Positions 32,488-41,084 of a stretch of 64,000 nt of DNA are shown in pieces (positions within the stretch are counted from its first letter, which is position 1; each line of letters starts with the position of its first letter). The DNA comes from Mesorhizobium sp. M4B.F.Ca.ET.058.02.1.1. GTDB lineage: Bacteria; Pseudomonadota; Alphaproteobacteria; Rhizobiales; Rhizobiaceae. A program made the translations under genes and the position numbers. The stretch spans positions 1,922,001-1,986,000 of the forward strand of contig NZ_CP034450.1 of assembly GCF_003952505.1 (NCBI RefSeq). Direction: 5' to 3'. Under the pieces are notes generated by a model. It saw only the letters and a program-made list of their open reading frames with translations, made no database searches and was not told where the DNA came from.

Positions 32488-34566
32488 ATGAACCTCGCCA
32501 TCCGTGATTCGTCTTTCCGGCCTGCCTATCTCGACAAGCTCAATGCCGAGCAGCGGCTGGCCGTCGAGCATGGCGACGGCCAGGTCGCGCCGCCGCTGCT
32601 GGTCATCGCCGGCGCCGGTTCCGGCAAGACAAGCACGCTCGCGCATCGCGTGGCGCATCTGATCGTCAAGGGCGCTGATCCGCGCCGGATCCTGTTGATG
32701 ACCTTTTCCCGTCGCGCTGCATCTGAAATGGCCAAGCGCGTCGAGCGGATCGCCGGCGAGGTGCTGGGGCGCGACGCTTCCGTCATCGCCGACGCGCTCT
32801 TCTGGGCCGGCACCTTCCACGGCATTGGCGCCAGGCTCTTGCGCGACTATGCGCTGGAGATCGGCCTCAACCCCGCCTTCACCATCCATGACCGCGAGGA
32901 TTCCGCCGACCTGATGAACCTTGCCCGGCACGAGCTTGGCTTCTCCAAGACCGAGGGCCGCTTCCCGACCAAGGGCACCTGCCTGCAGATCTATTCGCGC
33001 GCCGTCAACGCGCAGACGCCGCTCGGCGAGGTGCTGGGCGCGGTGTTTCCGTGGTGCGCTGGCTGGGCAGACCAGCTCAAGGAACTGTTTTCGGCCTATG
33101 TCGAGGCCAAGCAGGCACAGAACGTGCTCGATTACGACGACCTGCTGCTTTACTGGGCGCAGATGGCGACCGAGCCGGAGATCGCGGCGCATCTGTCGTC
33201 GCGCTTCGACCATGTGCTGGTCGACGAATACCAGGACACCAACCGGCTGCAGGCGTCGATCCTGACGGCGCTGAAGCCCGACGGCTCCGGGCTGACCGTG
33301 GTCGGCGACGACGCGCAGTCGATCTACTCGTTCCGCGCCGCGGAAGTGCGCAACATCCTCGACTTCCCAAAGCAGTTCGCCCGGCAAGCGTCGATCGTCA
33401 CGCTGGAGCGCAACTACCGCTCGACCGAGACGATCCTGGCGGCGGCCAATGCGGTGATCGGCGAGGCTTCCGAGCGCTTCACCAAGAACCTGTGGAGCGA
33501 GCGCAGATCGTCCGAGAAGCCGCTCCTGGTCAGCGTGCGCGACGAGGCCGAACAGGCGAGCTATGTCTGCCAGGCGATCCTCGCCGAGCGCGAGGCCGGC
33601 ACGGCGCTGAAGTCGCAGGCGGTGCTGTTCCGCGCCTCGCATCACAGCGGGCCGCTGGAGATCGAGCTGACGCGCCGCAACATCCCCTTCGTCAAGTTCG
33701 GCGGGCTGAAGTTCCTCGACGCCGCCCATGTCAAGGACATGCTGGCGGTGCTGCGCTTTGCCGAAAATCCGCGCGACCGCGTCGCCGGCTTCCGCGTGCT
33801 GCAGCTGTTGCCGGGGATCGGCCCGTCGGCCGCCGCGCAGATCGTCGAGACGATGGCGACATCGCTCGACGAGGCGATGGGGCTTGCCCGCTACCGGCCG
33901 CCGCAGCGCGCGGCCGAGGACTGGCCTCCCTTCCTGTCGCTCTACGAAGGCCTGCGCGCGGGCGCCAAGTGGCCGGCAGACCTGGAACGGATCAGGCTCT
34001 GGTACGAGCCGCATCTCGAGCGCATACATGAGGACGCGACGATGCGCCGCGCCGATCTCCTACAGCTCGAGCAGATCGCCTCCGGTTACCCGTCGCGCGA
34101 GCGTTTTCTCACCGAGCTGACGCTCGATCCGCCTGACGCAACCAGCGACGAGGCCGGCCCTCCGCATCGCGACGAAGACTATCTCATCCTGTCGACCATC
34201 CATTCGGCCAAGGGCCAGGAATGGAAGAACGTCTTCGTGCTCAACACAGTCGACGGCTGCATCCCGAGCGACCTCGGTGTCGGCAGCAAGGAGGACATCG
34301 AGGAGGAGCGGCGCCTGCTCTATGTGGCGATGACGCGGGCCAGGGACACGTTGCATCTCGTCATGCCGCAGCGTTTCTTCGTGCACGGCCAGGCGGCGCG
34401 CGGCGACCGCCATGTCTATGCCGCGCGCAGCCGCTTCATCCCAGCCTCGATGCTGAATGCCTTCGAGCAGACGTCCTGGGCGAGCGTGCAGGCGAAGGAC
34501 GATCCGCGCCGCCAGCCGCAGGTCCGCGTCGACCTCGGCCAGCGCATGCGCGGCATGTGGAAATAG
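32488..34566 (+). CDS. UvrD/Rep-family ATP-dependent DNA helicase
   Basis: A 692-residue superfamily 1A helicase. The Q motif is LNAEQRLAVEH, Walker A is IAGAGSGKTSTLAHR, motif Ia is MTFSRRAASEM, motif II is HVLVDEYQDTN, motif III is LTVVGDDAQSIYSFR, motif IV is LERNYRST, motif V is STIHSAKGQEW and motif VI is RLLYVAMTRARDTL. All motor motifs are intact. It lacks RecB-type nuclease residues. Its closest type is the PcrA/UvrD group, but the domain 2B is short, and it is not the classical uvrD. Confidence 0.93.
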   Translation: MNLAIRDSSFRPAYLDKLNAEQRLAVEHGDGQVAPPLLVIAGAGSGKTSTLAHRVAHLIVKGADPRRILLMTFSRRAASEMAKRVERIAGEVLGRDASVIADALFWAGTFHGIGARLLRDYALEIGLNPAFTIHDREDSADLMNLARHELGFSKTEGRFPTKGTCLQIYSRAVNAQTPLGEVLGAVFPWCAGWADQLKELFSAYVEAKQAQNVLDYDDLLLYWAQMATEPEIAAHLSSRFDHVLVDEYQDTNRLQASILTALKPDGSGLTVVGDDAQSIYSFRAAEVRNILDFPKQFARQASIVTLERNYRSTETILAAANAVIGEASERFTKNLWSERRSSEKPLLVSVRDEAEQASYVCQAILAEREAGTALKSQAVLFRASHHSGPLEIELTRRNIPFVKFGGLKFLDAAHVKDMLAVLRFAENPRDRVAGFRVLQLLPGIGPSAAAQIVETMATSLDEAMGLARYRPPQRAAEDWPPFLSLYEGLRAGAKWPADLERIRLWYEPHLERIHEDATMRRADLLQLEQIASGYPSRERFLTELTLDPPDATSDEAGPPHRDEDYLILSTIHSAKGQEWKNVFVLNTVDGCIPSDLGVGSKEDIEEERRLLYVAMTRARDTLHLVMPQRFFVHGQAARGDRHVYAARSRFIPASMLNAFEQTSWASVQAKDDPRRQPQVRVDLGQRMRGMWK

Positions 34567-34970
34567 GCGAGATCTTGCCTGCGGCATGCCTGTAGCGGCG
34601 GTGGCGTGATCTTGCTTTCCTGCACCCGGCACAGACACCCCAGTCGTGCAGACATGGCCCAATGCACCGCCGCGCTGCCAGGCAGACTGCGGGGAAGCGG
34701 CATGATCGGCAGATGCCGCCCGTTGATGCGGCGACGCCCTGCGCCATCGCTGACGGGAACCAGCTGGCATCTGTGCGCGTGACGCGCGTGACCGGCGCCT
34801 ATGCCGTTTCCATGGATTGTCTGGTCCTCCATGCCCCGGATGCGACGGACTGATTGGGTCCGCATCGCGCCGGGCCTCACGAAACGTGTCAGGGGCCCGC
34901 TCCATCGCGATGGAACCATCCACCGCCGGACGGGTTTCCGTTAGCGGGACCTAATGCAAAGGAGGCAATG
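34567..34970. other. Intergenic region with nothing identifiable
   Basis: About 400 GC-rich bases between the helicase and the His-rich protein gene. I see no frame with a plausible start signal, no tRNA-like fold, no long repeat. The promoter of the following gene must lie in its last 150 bases; AAAGGAGG at 34958 is that gene's ribosome binding site. Confidence 0.5.
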
Positions 34971-35267
34971 ATGAACAAGCTGATCCTCGCGGCCATGCTT
35001 GGCCTGGCAACGCTGGCGCCGACTGCAATTCCGGCGCAGGCGGCAAGCCTGACGATCACCACCGACGACGGCACACGCTACAGCGACGACTATTCCTGGC
35101 GCCGCCATCATCGCCATTATGCCATGCGTGACTATGATCGTGACTATCGGCCCCATTGGCGCCATCACGACCGCGACCGCTGCAAGGTCCGGGTGCACAA
35201 GCGCTGGCACCACCACCGCCTCGTGATCAAGCGGGTGTGGAGCTGCGGCTGGCACCGGGGCTGGTGA
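34971..35267 (+). CDS. Histidine-rich secreted protein
   Basis: A 98-residue precursor with a signal peptide (MNKLILAAMLGLATLAPTAI... ending AQA) and a mature part packed with His, Arg, Asp and Trp (RHHRHYAMRDYDRDYRPHW, then CKVRVHKRWHHHRLVIKRVW). Two cysteines could form a disulfide in the periplasm. I chose the second of two adjacent ATGs because it has better spacing to AAAGGAGG. A metal-binding or acid-buffering role is possible; there is no family evidence for either. Confidence 0.75.
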   Translation: MNKLILAAMLGLATLAPTAIPAQAASLTITTDDGTRYSDDYSWRRHHRHYAMRDYDRDYRPHWRHHDRDRCKVRVHKRWHHHRLVIKRVWSCGWHRGW

Positions 35268-35334
35268 CATCGGGGGATGGGCGCGAACCACGGCTAGAGG
35301 CCGGTGAGCGCCCGCCCGCCGAGGGAGGGCTCAA

Positions 35335-35514
35335 ATGCGCTTAGTTCCCAGCAGCATGAGCCGTCGGCAGCGGCTTGGCCAATTGGCCGGACGGCTGTTC
35401 GTCAATGTCGTTGCCGCACTTGTTGCCGGCGTCGCCATCCTCTTCCTGGCGCTGTCGACGCACCATCCGGGGCCATCCGCGCCGGACCAGTTCATAACGA
35501 CCGCGGCGCCATGA
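35335..35514 (+). CDS. Small single-span membrane protein (59 aa)
   Basis: Begins MRLVPSSMSRRQRLGQLAGR, a basic cytosolic segment, then one hydrophobic helix (LFVNVVAALVAGVAILFLAL) and a short periplasmic tail. GAGGGAGGG stands a few bases before the ATG, a strong ribosome binding site. Too short for most gene callers. Function unknown. Confidence 0.6.
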   Translation: MRLVPSSMSRRQRLGQLAGRLFVNVVAALVAGVAILFLALSTHHPGPSAPDQFITTAAP

Positions 35515-35611
35515 CATTGGCCGGAGTCCATCTATCGTCGTAGCGCAGCGCTTCGACCAGCACAGCAAAGGCCGGCGAGGACCGGGCAGTGAGAAAAGGG
35601 GAACCCACTAA

Positions 35612-35658
35612 CCCTTCTGCCCTTCTGCCCTTCTGCCCTTCTGCCCTTCTGCCCTCTG
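35612..35658. repeat. Tandem 8-bp repeat CCCTTCTG
   Basis: Five exact copies of CCCTTCTG followed by one 7-bp variant. It lies about 105 bases upstream of the DUF982-like gene. A tract like this can change length by slipped-strand replication, and could alter spacing of an upstream promoter. Confidence 0.9.
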
Positions 35659-35763
35659 CCCTGAAAATCATGGAACCTCCCGCCGCCTTCCGCGTTCCTT
35701 GGCGTTCGACCCCCGACCGGAGAGCGGCGCCCGCCATCTCCGCCCCAAACCCAAGAGGCCAGA

Positions 35764-36066
35764 ATGCACGACAGGACGTTCTTCACCCCGGTCGCCCTCA
35801 CCGTAGGCGCCGGCCACAAGCGCATGATCGCGTCACTGTTCGACATGCATGAATTCCTGACAGAATTCCCGCCGTCGCGGCGGCGGCTGAGCTATGGTGC
35901 CGCGGTGAAGGCCTGCGAGGCCGCGCGGGCCGGAGGAATCTCCGCTGAGGCGGCACGCGATGCGCTGATCACCTTCGCGGTTACGGCAGGCATCCTCTGG
36001 CCCGCCGCCCAGCCCGCCGTCTCGGTCAAGCCGGTGGCGCGCAGCTTTGGCGGCTATGCGGCATGA
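35764..36066 (+). CDS. DUF982 domain-containing protein
   Basis: A 100-residue cytosolic protein. FFTPVALTVGAGHKRMIASL, the HEFLTEFPPSRR block, YGAAVKACEAARAG and AARDALITFAVTAGIL match the pattern I know for DUF982, a small family abundant in Mesorhizobium and related rhizobia, with many paralogues per genome. Function unknown. It is downstream of a short tandem repeat. Confidence 0.8.
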   Translation: MHDRTFFTPVALTVGAGHKRMIASLFDMHEFLTEFPPSRRRLSYGAAVKACEAARAGGISAEAARDALITFAVTAGILWPAAQPAVSVKPVARSFGGYAA

Positions 36067-36075
36067 AGTGAGTGA

Positions 36076-36150
36076 GTAGCGAATAGGGAACAGCGAGTAG
36101 GGACGGCAATGAATGCGCCAGCCGGCGCACAGCCATTCGCTATTCGCTAC
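36076..36150. repeat. Inverted repeat GTAGCGAATAG between convergent genes
   Basis: GTAGCGAATAG (36076-36086) is inverted as CTATTCGCTAC (36140-36150) around an inner GCGCC/GGCGC hairpin. It lies between convergent DUF982 and diguanylate cyclase genes and may act as a bidirectional terminator or be a dispersed rhizobial palindrome. Confidence 0.6.
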
Positions 36151-36167
36151 GCACTATTTGCTACTTC

Positions 36168-36956
36168 TCAATGAACCGTCGCGGCGTCGTCGGTCAGCGT
36201 GCCAAGCAGCGCGGCCGTCGCGAAGCTGACCTGGTCGCGGCCGTTCGACTTTGCCTTGTAGAGGTGGCTGTCGGCCGTCCGGTACATGTCGGCATAGGTG
36301 GTGTTGCCGCTGAAGGCGACGCCGCCGATGCTAACCGAAAGCGGACAAGGCCGGCCGTCGGGCGAGAATTCCACCTCGCGGATGCGCCGCCTGATCCCTT
36401 CGGCGACCAGCCAGGACTGCGACGCGTCGGCGCCGGGCAGAAAGACCGCGAACTCCTCGCCGCCGATGCGGCCGACAATGTCGGCGCCGCGCAGTTGGCC
36501 CTTGATCGTCTTGGCGATCAGCTTCAGCGCCTGGTCGCCGCAATCATGTCCGAGACGGTCGTTGATGGTCTTGAAATGATCGGCATCGACGATCAGGAAG
36601 GCGCCGGCATCGACGACCGCCTGGCTGCGGGCCTGATCGAGATAGGCCTCGACGAGCATCGAGAAGGCGCCGCGGTTGAACACCGCCGTCAGACTGTCGG
36701 TGGCCGCGACGATGCTCAGCGCCTTCTGCGCGACGGCCAACTGGCGCATCTTGAACATCAGGAAGAAGAAGAACGATCCCGCCAGCACGAGCGGCAGCAA
36801 AAGGTCCGTCATCTGCGCCCGCCACAGCGCATCGGGCGACAGCAAGGGAAAATTGTAGGAATCGACGAAAAAGGCCGCGGCGATGCAGACCGCCGTGCCG
36901 GCAATGGTGACCGCGATGACCCTGCCCCAGCTCGTCGGGGACAAATCGATGCGCAT
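36168..36956 (-). CDS. Membrane-anchored diguanylate cyclase (GGDEF)
   Basis: A 262-residue enzyme making cyclic di-GMP from two GTP. Two N-terminal transmembrane helices (about residues 12-32 and 52-70) leave no real periplasmic sensor. The GGDEF domain starts with TDSLTAVFNRGAF. The active site is GGEEF, and an RxxD inhibitory site (RGAD) stands five residues before it, so product feedback is likely. There is no EAL domain. Confidence 0.93.
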   Translation of the reverse strand: MRIDLSPTSWGRVIAVTIAGTAVCIAAAFFVDSYNFPLLSPDALWRAQMTDLLLPLVLAGSFFFFLMFKMRQLAVAQKALSIVAATDSLTAVFNRGAFSMLVEAYLDQARSQAVVDAGAFLIVDADHFKTINDRLGHDCGDQALKLIAKTIKGQLRGADIVGRIGGEEFAVFLPGADASQSWLVAEGIRRRIREVEFSPDGRPCPLSVSIGGVAFSGNTTYADMYRTADSHLYKAKSNGRDQVSFATAALLGTLTDDAATVH

Positions 36957-37078
36957 TCCCTTGCTCCACTACAACTGGCCTATCTTGCAGCCGGAGCGCA
37001 AACGAATTCCTAACATATTAGTTGCAATTCAAATGTGGTTAACCGCCTGTCGAAGGGCGACCGCCAGCTGTAATGCGC

Positions 37079-37121
37079 AAAAGGCCCGCCACCTCGTTAG
37101 CGCCTGGATAGCGGGCCTTCC
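37079..37121 (-). terminator. Putative rho-independent terminator after the glycine-rich protein gene
   Basis: On the minus strand a GGCCCGC/GCGGGCC stem with a 20-base loop is followed by TTTT. It lies about 75 bases past the stop of the secreted protein gene. The long loop makes it a moderate candidate. Confidence 0.45.
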
Positions 37122-37193
37122 GACTGGCCGGAGGCCAGGAGAGTGCCGGCGCACGGCCTCACGGCTGGTTCGACACCCCCCTCGCCGGAAATG

Positions 37194-37769
37194 TCAGTGC
37201 CGCGCGATCATCAGGCAGAGCTGCCGCAGGTCGCGATCATAGGTGCCTTCGCTGCTGAGCACGTCGACGCAGCGCTTCTTCATCCGTGCCAGTTGGCCGC
37301 TCGACATTTCGGCGACAACGGAGGCCAGGTTCGGAGTTCCGGGCGGAGTCGCGCCGGGAGCTCCAGGAACGGTGCCGCCAACACCGACATTGGCGCCAAC
37401 GCTCGTGCCGCCGAGCGTCACGCCGGCCGCGCTGTTGGTGCCGTTGCCCAAGGTCGCAGTGGCTCCGGCGCCGTTGGTGCCGCCGATGGATGCCGTAGCC
37501 GTGGAATCGCTCCCGCCGATGGTGGCGGCCCCATTGGCGCCACCCGAGCCGCCGATCGAAACGCTGGCGCTGGTGTTGCTGCCACCGAAAGATGCATTTG
37601 CGTCAGCCCCATCTGGGCCGCCCGCATTGGCGTCGGCGCTGTTGCCGCCAACGGATACGCCGCCAAGTCCACCAAGCCCGACGCTTTGCGCGTTCGCCGG
37701 CATGGCAAGAACAACGATGATTGCACCACTCGCCAATGTGCTGGCGAATCTCTTTACGATACTAGCCAT
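37194..37769 (-). CDS. Secreted glycine-rich repeat protein
   Basis: A 191-residue precursor with a signal peptide (MASIVKRFASTLASGAIIVVLAMPANA). The mature part, residues ~30-130, is made of Gly-Gly-rich repeats of the form (S/A)xx(I/L)GGxx(G/S)A about 14-18 residues long (SVSIGGSGGANGAATIGGSD), poor in charge. A conserved-looking C-terminal domain follows (MSSGQLARMKKRCVDVLSSE... RQLCLMIARH) with two Cys. Probably periplasmic or surface material. No characterised family is recognised. Confidence 0.75.
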   Translation of the reverse strand: MASIVKRFASTLASGAIIVVLAMPANAQSVGLGGLGGVSVGGNSADANAGGPDGADANASFGGSNTSASVSIGGSGGANGAATIGGSDSTATASIGGTNGAGATATLGNGTNSAAGVTLGGTSVGANVGVGGTVPGAPGATPPGTPNLASVVAEMSSGQLARMKKRCVDVLSSEGTYDRDLRQLCLMIARH

Positions 37770-37994
37770 AACACTCTCCTGTGTGGTTACTACTTCTGCA
37801 TTGCAGCATTCTGCAACTTAAACGCACGTTCGTTCTTCGAAAAGATACGTGGAGAGTGGTGTTTTGGTTTCTTTAGCTCGTGCTCATATCACGAATCGTA
37901 GTTTTCAATCGCTGCACTTCTGCTCGAAAGATTTAGACGAAATTTCTCTTATTTTAAATTTCAGGAACTTAAGCACCGGGTTCCTGCCGGAACG

Positions 37995-38507
37995 TCAGGC
38001 GTAAGCGCGGCCTTCCTCGCTGCGCTGGAACAGCACCAGGTCGAGCGGCACAGATGGTCGGCCAAGCACGGTCAGGATCATGTGCGCATGGCCGCGATGA
38101 TGGGTCTGATGGTTGAAGAAATGGCTGAGCGCCGGCGCCAGCCGCTGCGAGATGGTGCGCATGTCCGAAAGGGTCATGTAGGAGAAGCGGCCGGCGAGCG
38201 CCTTTTCGCTCATGCCGTCGATCCAACTGATGATCCGCTTGTCTTCCGCTTCGCGCGCCAGCCTGAGAACGGACAGGGCGCGGTGGACAATCCTGTCGAT
38301 ACTCGCCGGCGCGTCGCCCTCGCCGCTGAAGCGCTTCATCCAGACGCGGTCAGCGACCAGGAGATGGTTGAGCGTTCCCATCATCGAGCCGAAGAAGGCA
38401 CCGACATCGCGCTCGAACTCCGCGTCATCGAGATCGGCGGCGGCATCGTAGATGCGGCCGTTGGCCCACTGGTTGTAGGCTGCAAACATCATGAAATGCT
38501 GTTTCAT
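37995..38507 (-). CDS. DinB family protein
   Basis: A 170-residue four-helix bundle metalloprotein of the DinB/YfiT group. N-terminal FAAYNQWANGRIYDAA is the family hallmark; metal ligands appear to be His in TLNHLLVADRVW and two in FFNHQTHHRGHAHMIL. Members include mycothiol- or bacillithiol-dependent transferases and DNA-damage-inducible proteins. A rhizobial function is not defined. A second DinB protein lies at 52.9-53.4 kb. Confidence 0.88.
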   Translation of the reverse strand: MKQHFMMFAAYNQWANGRIYDAAADLDDAEFERDVGAFFGSMMGTLNHLLVADRVWMKRFSGEGDAPASIDRIVHRALSVLRLAREAEDKRIISWIDGMSEKALAGRFSYMTLSDMRTISQRLAPALSHFFNHQTHHRGHAHMILTVLGRPSVPLDLVLFQRSEEGRAYA

Positions 38508-38596
38508 CTCTCCGTCCTCGCTCGCGTTCCAGTTCAGGCCTACCTAAACCCTTGGAGGATTCGCGCCAATGACGATTCTGGGCGAGTAAGGGAATA

Positions 38597-38633
38597 GGGC
38601 AGTAGGGAAGATAGGGAGGGATACCTACTGCCC
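38597..38633. repeat. Intergenic inverted repeat GGGCAGTAGG/CCTACTGCCC
   Basis: A perfect 10-bp inverted repeat with a purine-rich 17-base loop (AGGGAGGGA-containing), upstream of bluB. It looks like another dispersed rhizobial hairpin. No cobalamin riboswitch signature is present near it. Confidence 0.55.
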
Positions 38634-38779
38634 CACTGCCCCTACCACCTCCTCCCTCCCCAAATGCGACAAAGTGGACGTGCCTGCGTCGCTTCGCGTG
38701 CCTCACCGCCGCCTTGATCGGGGCAAAGAAAGAAGCAGCCGGGCAGACCCGGGCAATCACACGAAGGCAGCGCTGCGGC

Positions 38780-39415
38780 ATGGCATCAGCCCCGGATTTC
38801 TCCGACGAATTTCGCCTCGGGCTCATCACCTTGATGCAGTGGCGCCGGGACGTCAGGCGTTTCAAGACGGCGCCGCTTGACGACGGGACGCTGGAACGGT
38901 TGCTGGCGCTGGCCAGCATCGCGCCATCCGTAGGCCTCAGCCAGCCCTGGCGCTTCGTCGTGGTCGACGCCCCAGAGCGCCGCGGGGCCGTGCGAGCCTG
39001 TTTCGAGCATTGCAATGCCGAAGCGCTGCAATGTTTTTCCGGCGAGCGGGCGGCGCTCTATGCGCGACTGAAGCTCGCTGGGCTGGCCGAGGCGCCCTGC
39101 CAGTTCGCGGTCTTCGCCGACCGCACGACGGCGCAAGGCCATGGGCTCGGCCGCCTGACGATGCCCGCCACCATCGACTATTCGGCGGTCATGGCGGTTC
39201 ACACGCTGTGGCTGGCGGCTCGCGCCGAAGGCATAGGCATGGGCTGGGTGTCGATCCTCGATCCGGCCGAGATCGCCCGCATCCTCGACACGCCGCCGGA
39301 ATGGACGCTGATCGGCTATTTCTGCCTGGGCTACCCCAGCGAGGAGGATTGCGTGCCGACGCTGGAGCGTGAGGGCTGGGAACAACGGCGCCCGGCAGTG
39401 ATCCTCAGGCGATAG
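38780..39415 (+). CDS. bluB: 5,6-dimethylbenzimidazole synthase
   Basis: A 211-residue flavin-destructase that fragments reduced FMN with O2 to form the lower ligand of vitamin B12. It has the nitroreductase fold with BluB-specific blocks: LMQWRRDVRRFKTAPLDD, ASIAPSVGLSQPWRFVVVD, RLTMPATIDYSAVMAVHTLW, GIGMGWVSILDP and LCLGYP-type FCLGYPSEED. I used the ATG at 38780 (MASAPDFSDEF); a longer frame upstream is unlike the family. No cobalamin genes adjoin. Confidence 0.93.
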   Translation: MASAPDFSDEFRLGLITLMQWRRDVRRFKTAPLDDGTLERLLALASIAPSVGLSQPWRFVVVDAPERRGAVRACFEHCNAEALQCFSGERAALYARLKLAGLAEAPCQFAVFADRTTAQGHGLGRLTMPATIDYSAVMAVHTLWLAARAEGIGMGWVSILDPAEIARILDTPPEWTLIGYFCLGYPSEEDCVPTLEREGWEQRRPAVILRR

Positions 39416-39429
39416 CGCGCCTCGGCGTT

Positions 39430-39512
39430 TTGAAGAACGCTGAACCACTCCAGATATTTGTCCTACGCAAGCCCGAACGAAAAACCGCTACACACTTTTC
39501 CTGGAATCCGGT
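39430..39512 (+). repeat. Dispersed ~85-bp repeat, copy B
   Basis: On the complementary strand this reads ATTCCAGGAAAAGTGTGTAG, then GCGGTTTTTCGTTCGGGCTTG and ACAAATATCTGGAGTGGTTC (blocks quoted separately). It aligns with the copies near 14.9 and 60.7 kb. It lies between bluB and the small membrane protein gene. Confidence 0.6.
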
Positions 39513-39718
39513 CACTTCGCCGCATCCTTGTCGACGAGCCTGACGCAGATCGGATCGCCCTGCTCCATGCGGGCGCACTGCCATTCCGGGCCGAAGCCGA
39601 AATTCTCGCGCGATCCCATTCCGGGATGGAGCAGCAGGACGAAGGCCACGGCACCGAGGAGGACGGCGACAAGCAGGATGCCGGCTACATCCCCGCGTCT
39701 CAGATAGGGCCAGTTCAT
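39512..39718 (-). CDS. Small membrane protein
   Basis: A 68-residue protein with an N-terminal helix ([20 protein letters not shown]) and a mature part with two Cys ([18 protein letters not shown]) that could form a disulfide in the periplasm. The start may be 15 codons further upstream. Function unknown. Divergent from ndk. Confidence 0.6.
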   Translation of the reverse strand: MNWPYLRRGDVAGILLVAVLLGAVAFVLLLHPGMGSRENFGFGPEWQCARMEQGDPICVRLVDKDAAK

Positions 39719-39897
39719 CTCGCGCCGCGCCCGGCTTCCTTCGTTCCTGTCCCGAGCCTCCATTGTCGCGCAAAGCGCCGCCCTTGGCTAGAACGCCGCC
39801 GGCAAGTGCTTCCCTTGGCGCTCCCCTTGGCAAGGGGCGAAGCGGCTTGTATAGAGCCCGCCACCCCGCAATCCATTCTCATCACAAGGACGACCCA

Positions 39898-40320
39898 ATG
39901 GCGATCGAACGCACCTTTTCCATGATCAAGCCGGACGCGACCCGGCGCAACCTGACCGGCGCCATCACCAAGATGCTGGAAGACGCCGGCCTGCGCGTCG
40001 TCGCCTCCCGCCGGGTGTGGATGAGCCGCCGCGAGGCGGAAGGCTTCTACGCGGTGCACAAGGAACGCCCGTTCTTCGGCGAACTGGTGGAGTTCATGTC
40101 CTCGGGCCCGACCATCGTGCAGGTGCTGGAAGGCGAGAACGCGATCGTCAAGAACCGCGACGTGATGGGCGCCACCAACCCGGCCAACGCCGCCGACGGT
40201 ACCATCCGCAAGGTACATGCGCTGTCGATTGGCGAGAACTCCGTGCACGGTTCCGACGCACCGGAGACCGCGGCGCAGGAGATCAGGTACTGGTTCTCCG
40301 ACACCGAGATCGTCGGCTGA
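39898..40320 (+). CDS. ndk: Nucleoside diphosphate kinase
   Basis: A 140-residue enzyme that moves the gamma phosphate of ATP onto other (deoxy)nucleoside diphosphates via a phosphohistidine. Motifs: [41 protein letters not shown], and the catalytic His in [12 protein letters not shown]. Full length. Followed by a strong terminator. Confidence 0.97.
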   Translation: MAIERTFSMIKPDATRRNLTGAITKMLEDAGLRVVASRRVWMSRREAEGFYAVHKERPFFGELVEFMSSGPTIVQVLEGENAIVKNRDVMGATNPANAADGTIRKVHALSIGENSVHGSDAPETAAQEIRYWFSDTEIVG

Positions 40321-40343
40321 ACCTTCAGCACGACGAGTGATTG

Positions 40344-40377
40344 AAGGCGGCAGCCGGTCGGACCGGCGCCGCCTTTT
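40344..40377 (+). terminator. Rho-independent terminator of ndk
   Basis: AAGGCGGC pairs with GCCGCCTT, with an inner CCGGT/ACCGG stem, followed by TTTT. About 25 bases past the ndk stop. Confidence 0.85.
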
Positions 40378-40502
40378 CGATTCCTGAGGGGTGGACAGAC
40401 CCGCCGGTCGCGCTAGGTTGATGCCATCGGTGATAACTTCCCAAGGGCATCGCCGGCTGTGAGTGACTATCGCGCTTCCGCCCCTCCAACCTGAAGCGGG
40501 CG

Positions 40503-40698
40503 ATGATCAATCCCAAGGTTTCCACCAGCGGCGTCGCCTACCCTGACGACCTTGTCCTGCTGAAGCGTATCTATGACCGCATCTGCCAGGAGCGGGGCAT
40601 CGGCACCGGCAGCCCCGAAGCCGCGGACCTTGCCGCGCAAGCGATGGCGCTGGATCTTCGACGAAGACGAAATCAGCCGAAGCCTCTCCAGTCAGTAG
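40503..40698 (+). pseudogene. Frameshifted small conserved protein
   Basis: It begins INPKVSTSGVAYPDDLVLLK, then RIYDRICQERGIGTGSPEAA and DLAAQAMAL, in a pattern I associate with a short rhizobial protein family. The frame then loses sense, while one base over the sequence reads WIFDEDEISRSLSSQ and ends in TAG. The natural C-terminus is therefore in another frame, and an indel near 40650 separates the halves. Homologues should be about 75 residues. Function unknown. Confidence 0.6.
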
Positions 40699-40702
40699 TG
40701 CC

Positions 40703-41025
40703 TGCCGGGAATTTCCGGCTTGGATTGAAGCGGCGATCGAGACATTCCAGCAGGCCAGGCCGACCAGCGCCATTCCCGGCTTCTTCCAAGGCACCGAAAT
40801 GCCGTCGAGCACCTGGTGGGAGGCGTTATGGCCAGACCCCGCCGGTGTGCTGAGATCCGGCACGGAGGCGATCGACCTTTGCTGCGGCGACGGTTGGTTC
40901 ACCTTGCCGATGGCGGCATGGCCCGGCACGTCGTTGGCATCGACATCGATGCCAGCCAGTTGGAGGCCGCCCGGCGGCGGCTGACTTACCACTATGGCGC
41001 GCTTTTCGAGAAGGCAAAGGGCTGA
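40703..41025 (+). pseudogene. Broken SAM-dependent methyltransferase
   Basis: One frame reads REFPAWIEAAIETFQQARPT, continues TEMPSSTWWEALWPDP, and reaches the SAM-binding motif EAIDLCCGDGWFTLPMA. The continuation HVVGIDIDASQLEAARRRL, motif II of the same domain, is in another frame, so there is an indel near 40910-40930. The protein then stops after GALFEKAKG, without the rest of the catalytic domain. It therefore carries a frameshift and a 3' truncation, and is surely non-functional. Confidence 0.8.
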
Positions 41026-41084
41026 GCGCAACCGTTGCCGGACCTACGCAGCGGATGCCCGCCGCCCCTCGCGGCGGATTCCCG

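Noticed and set aside
32281..34029. Long open frame antisense to the UvrD-like helicase
   Set aside because: The plus-strand gene has all helicase motifs in order. The antisense frame is a GC-rich shadow with no start signal and low-complexity sequence.
38520..38779. Cobalamin riboswitch upstream of bluB
   Set aside because: The conserved B12-box and the GCCACTG-type core are absent; only a GGGCAGACCCGGGC stretch resembles it superficially.
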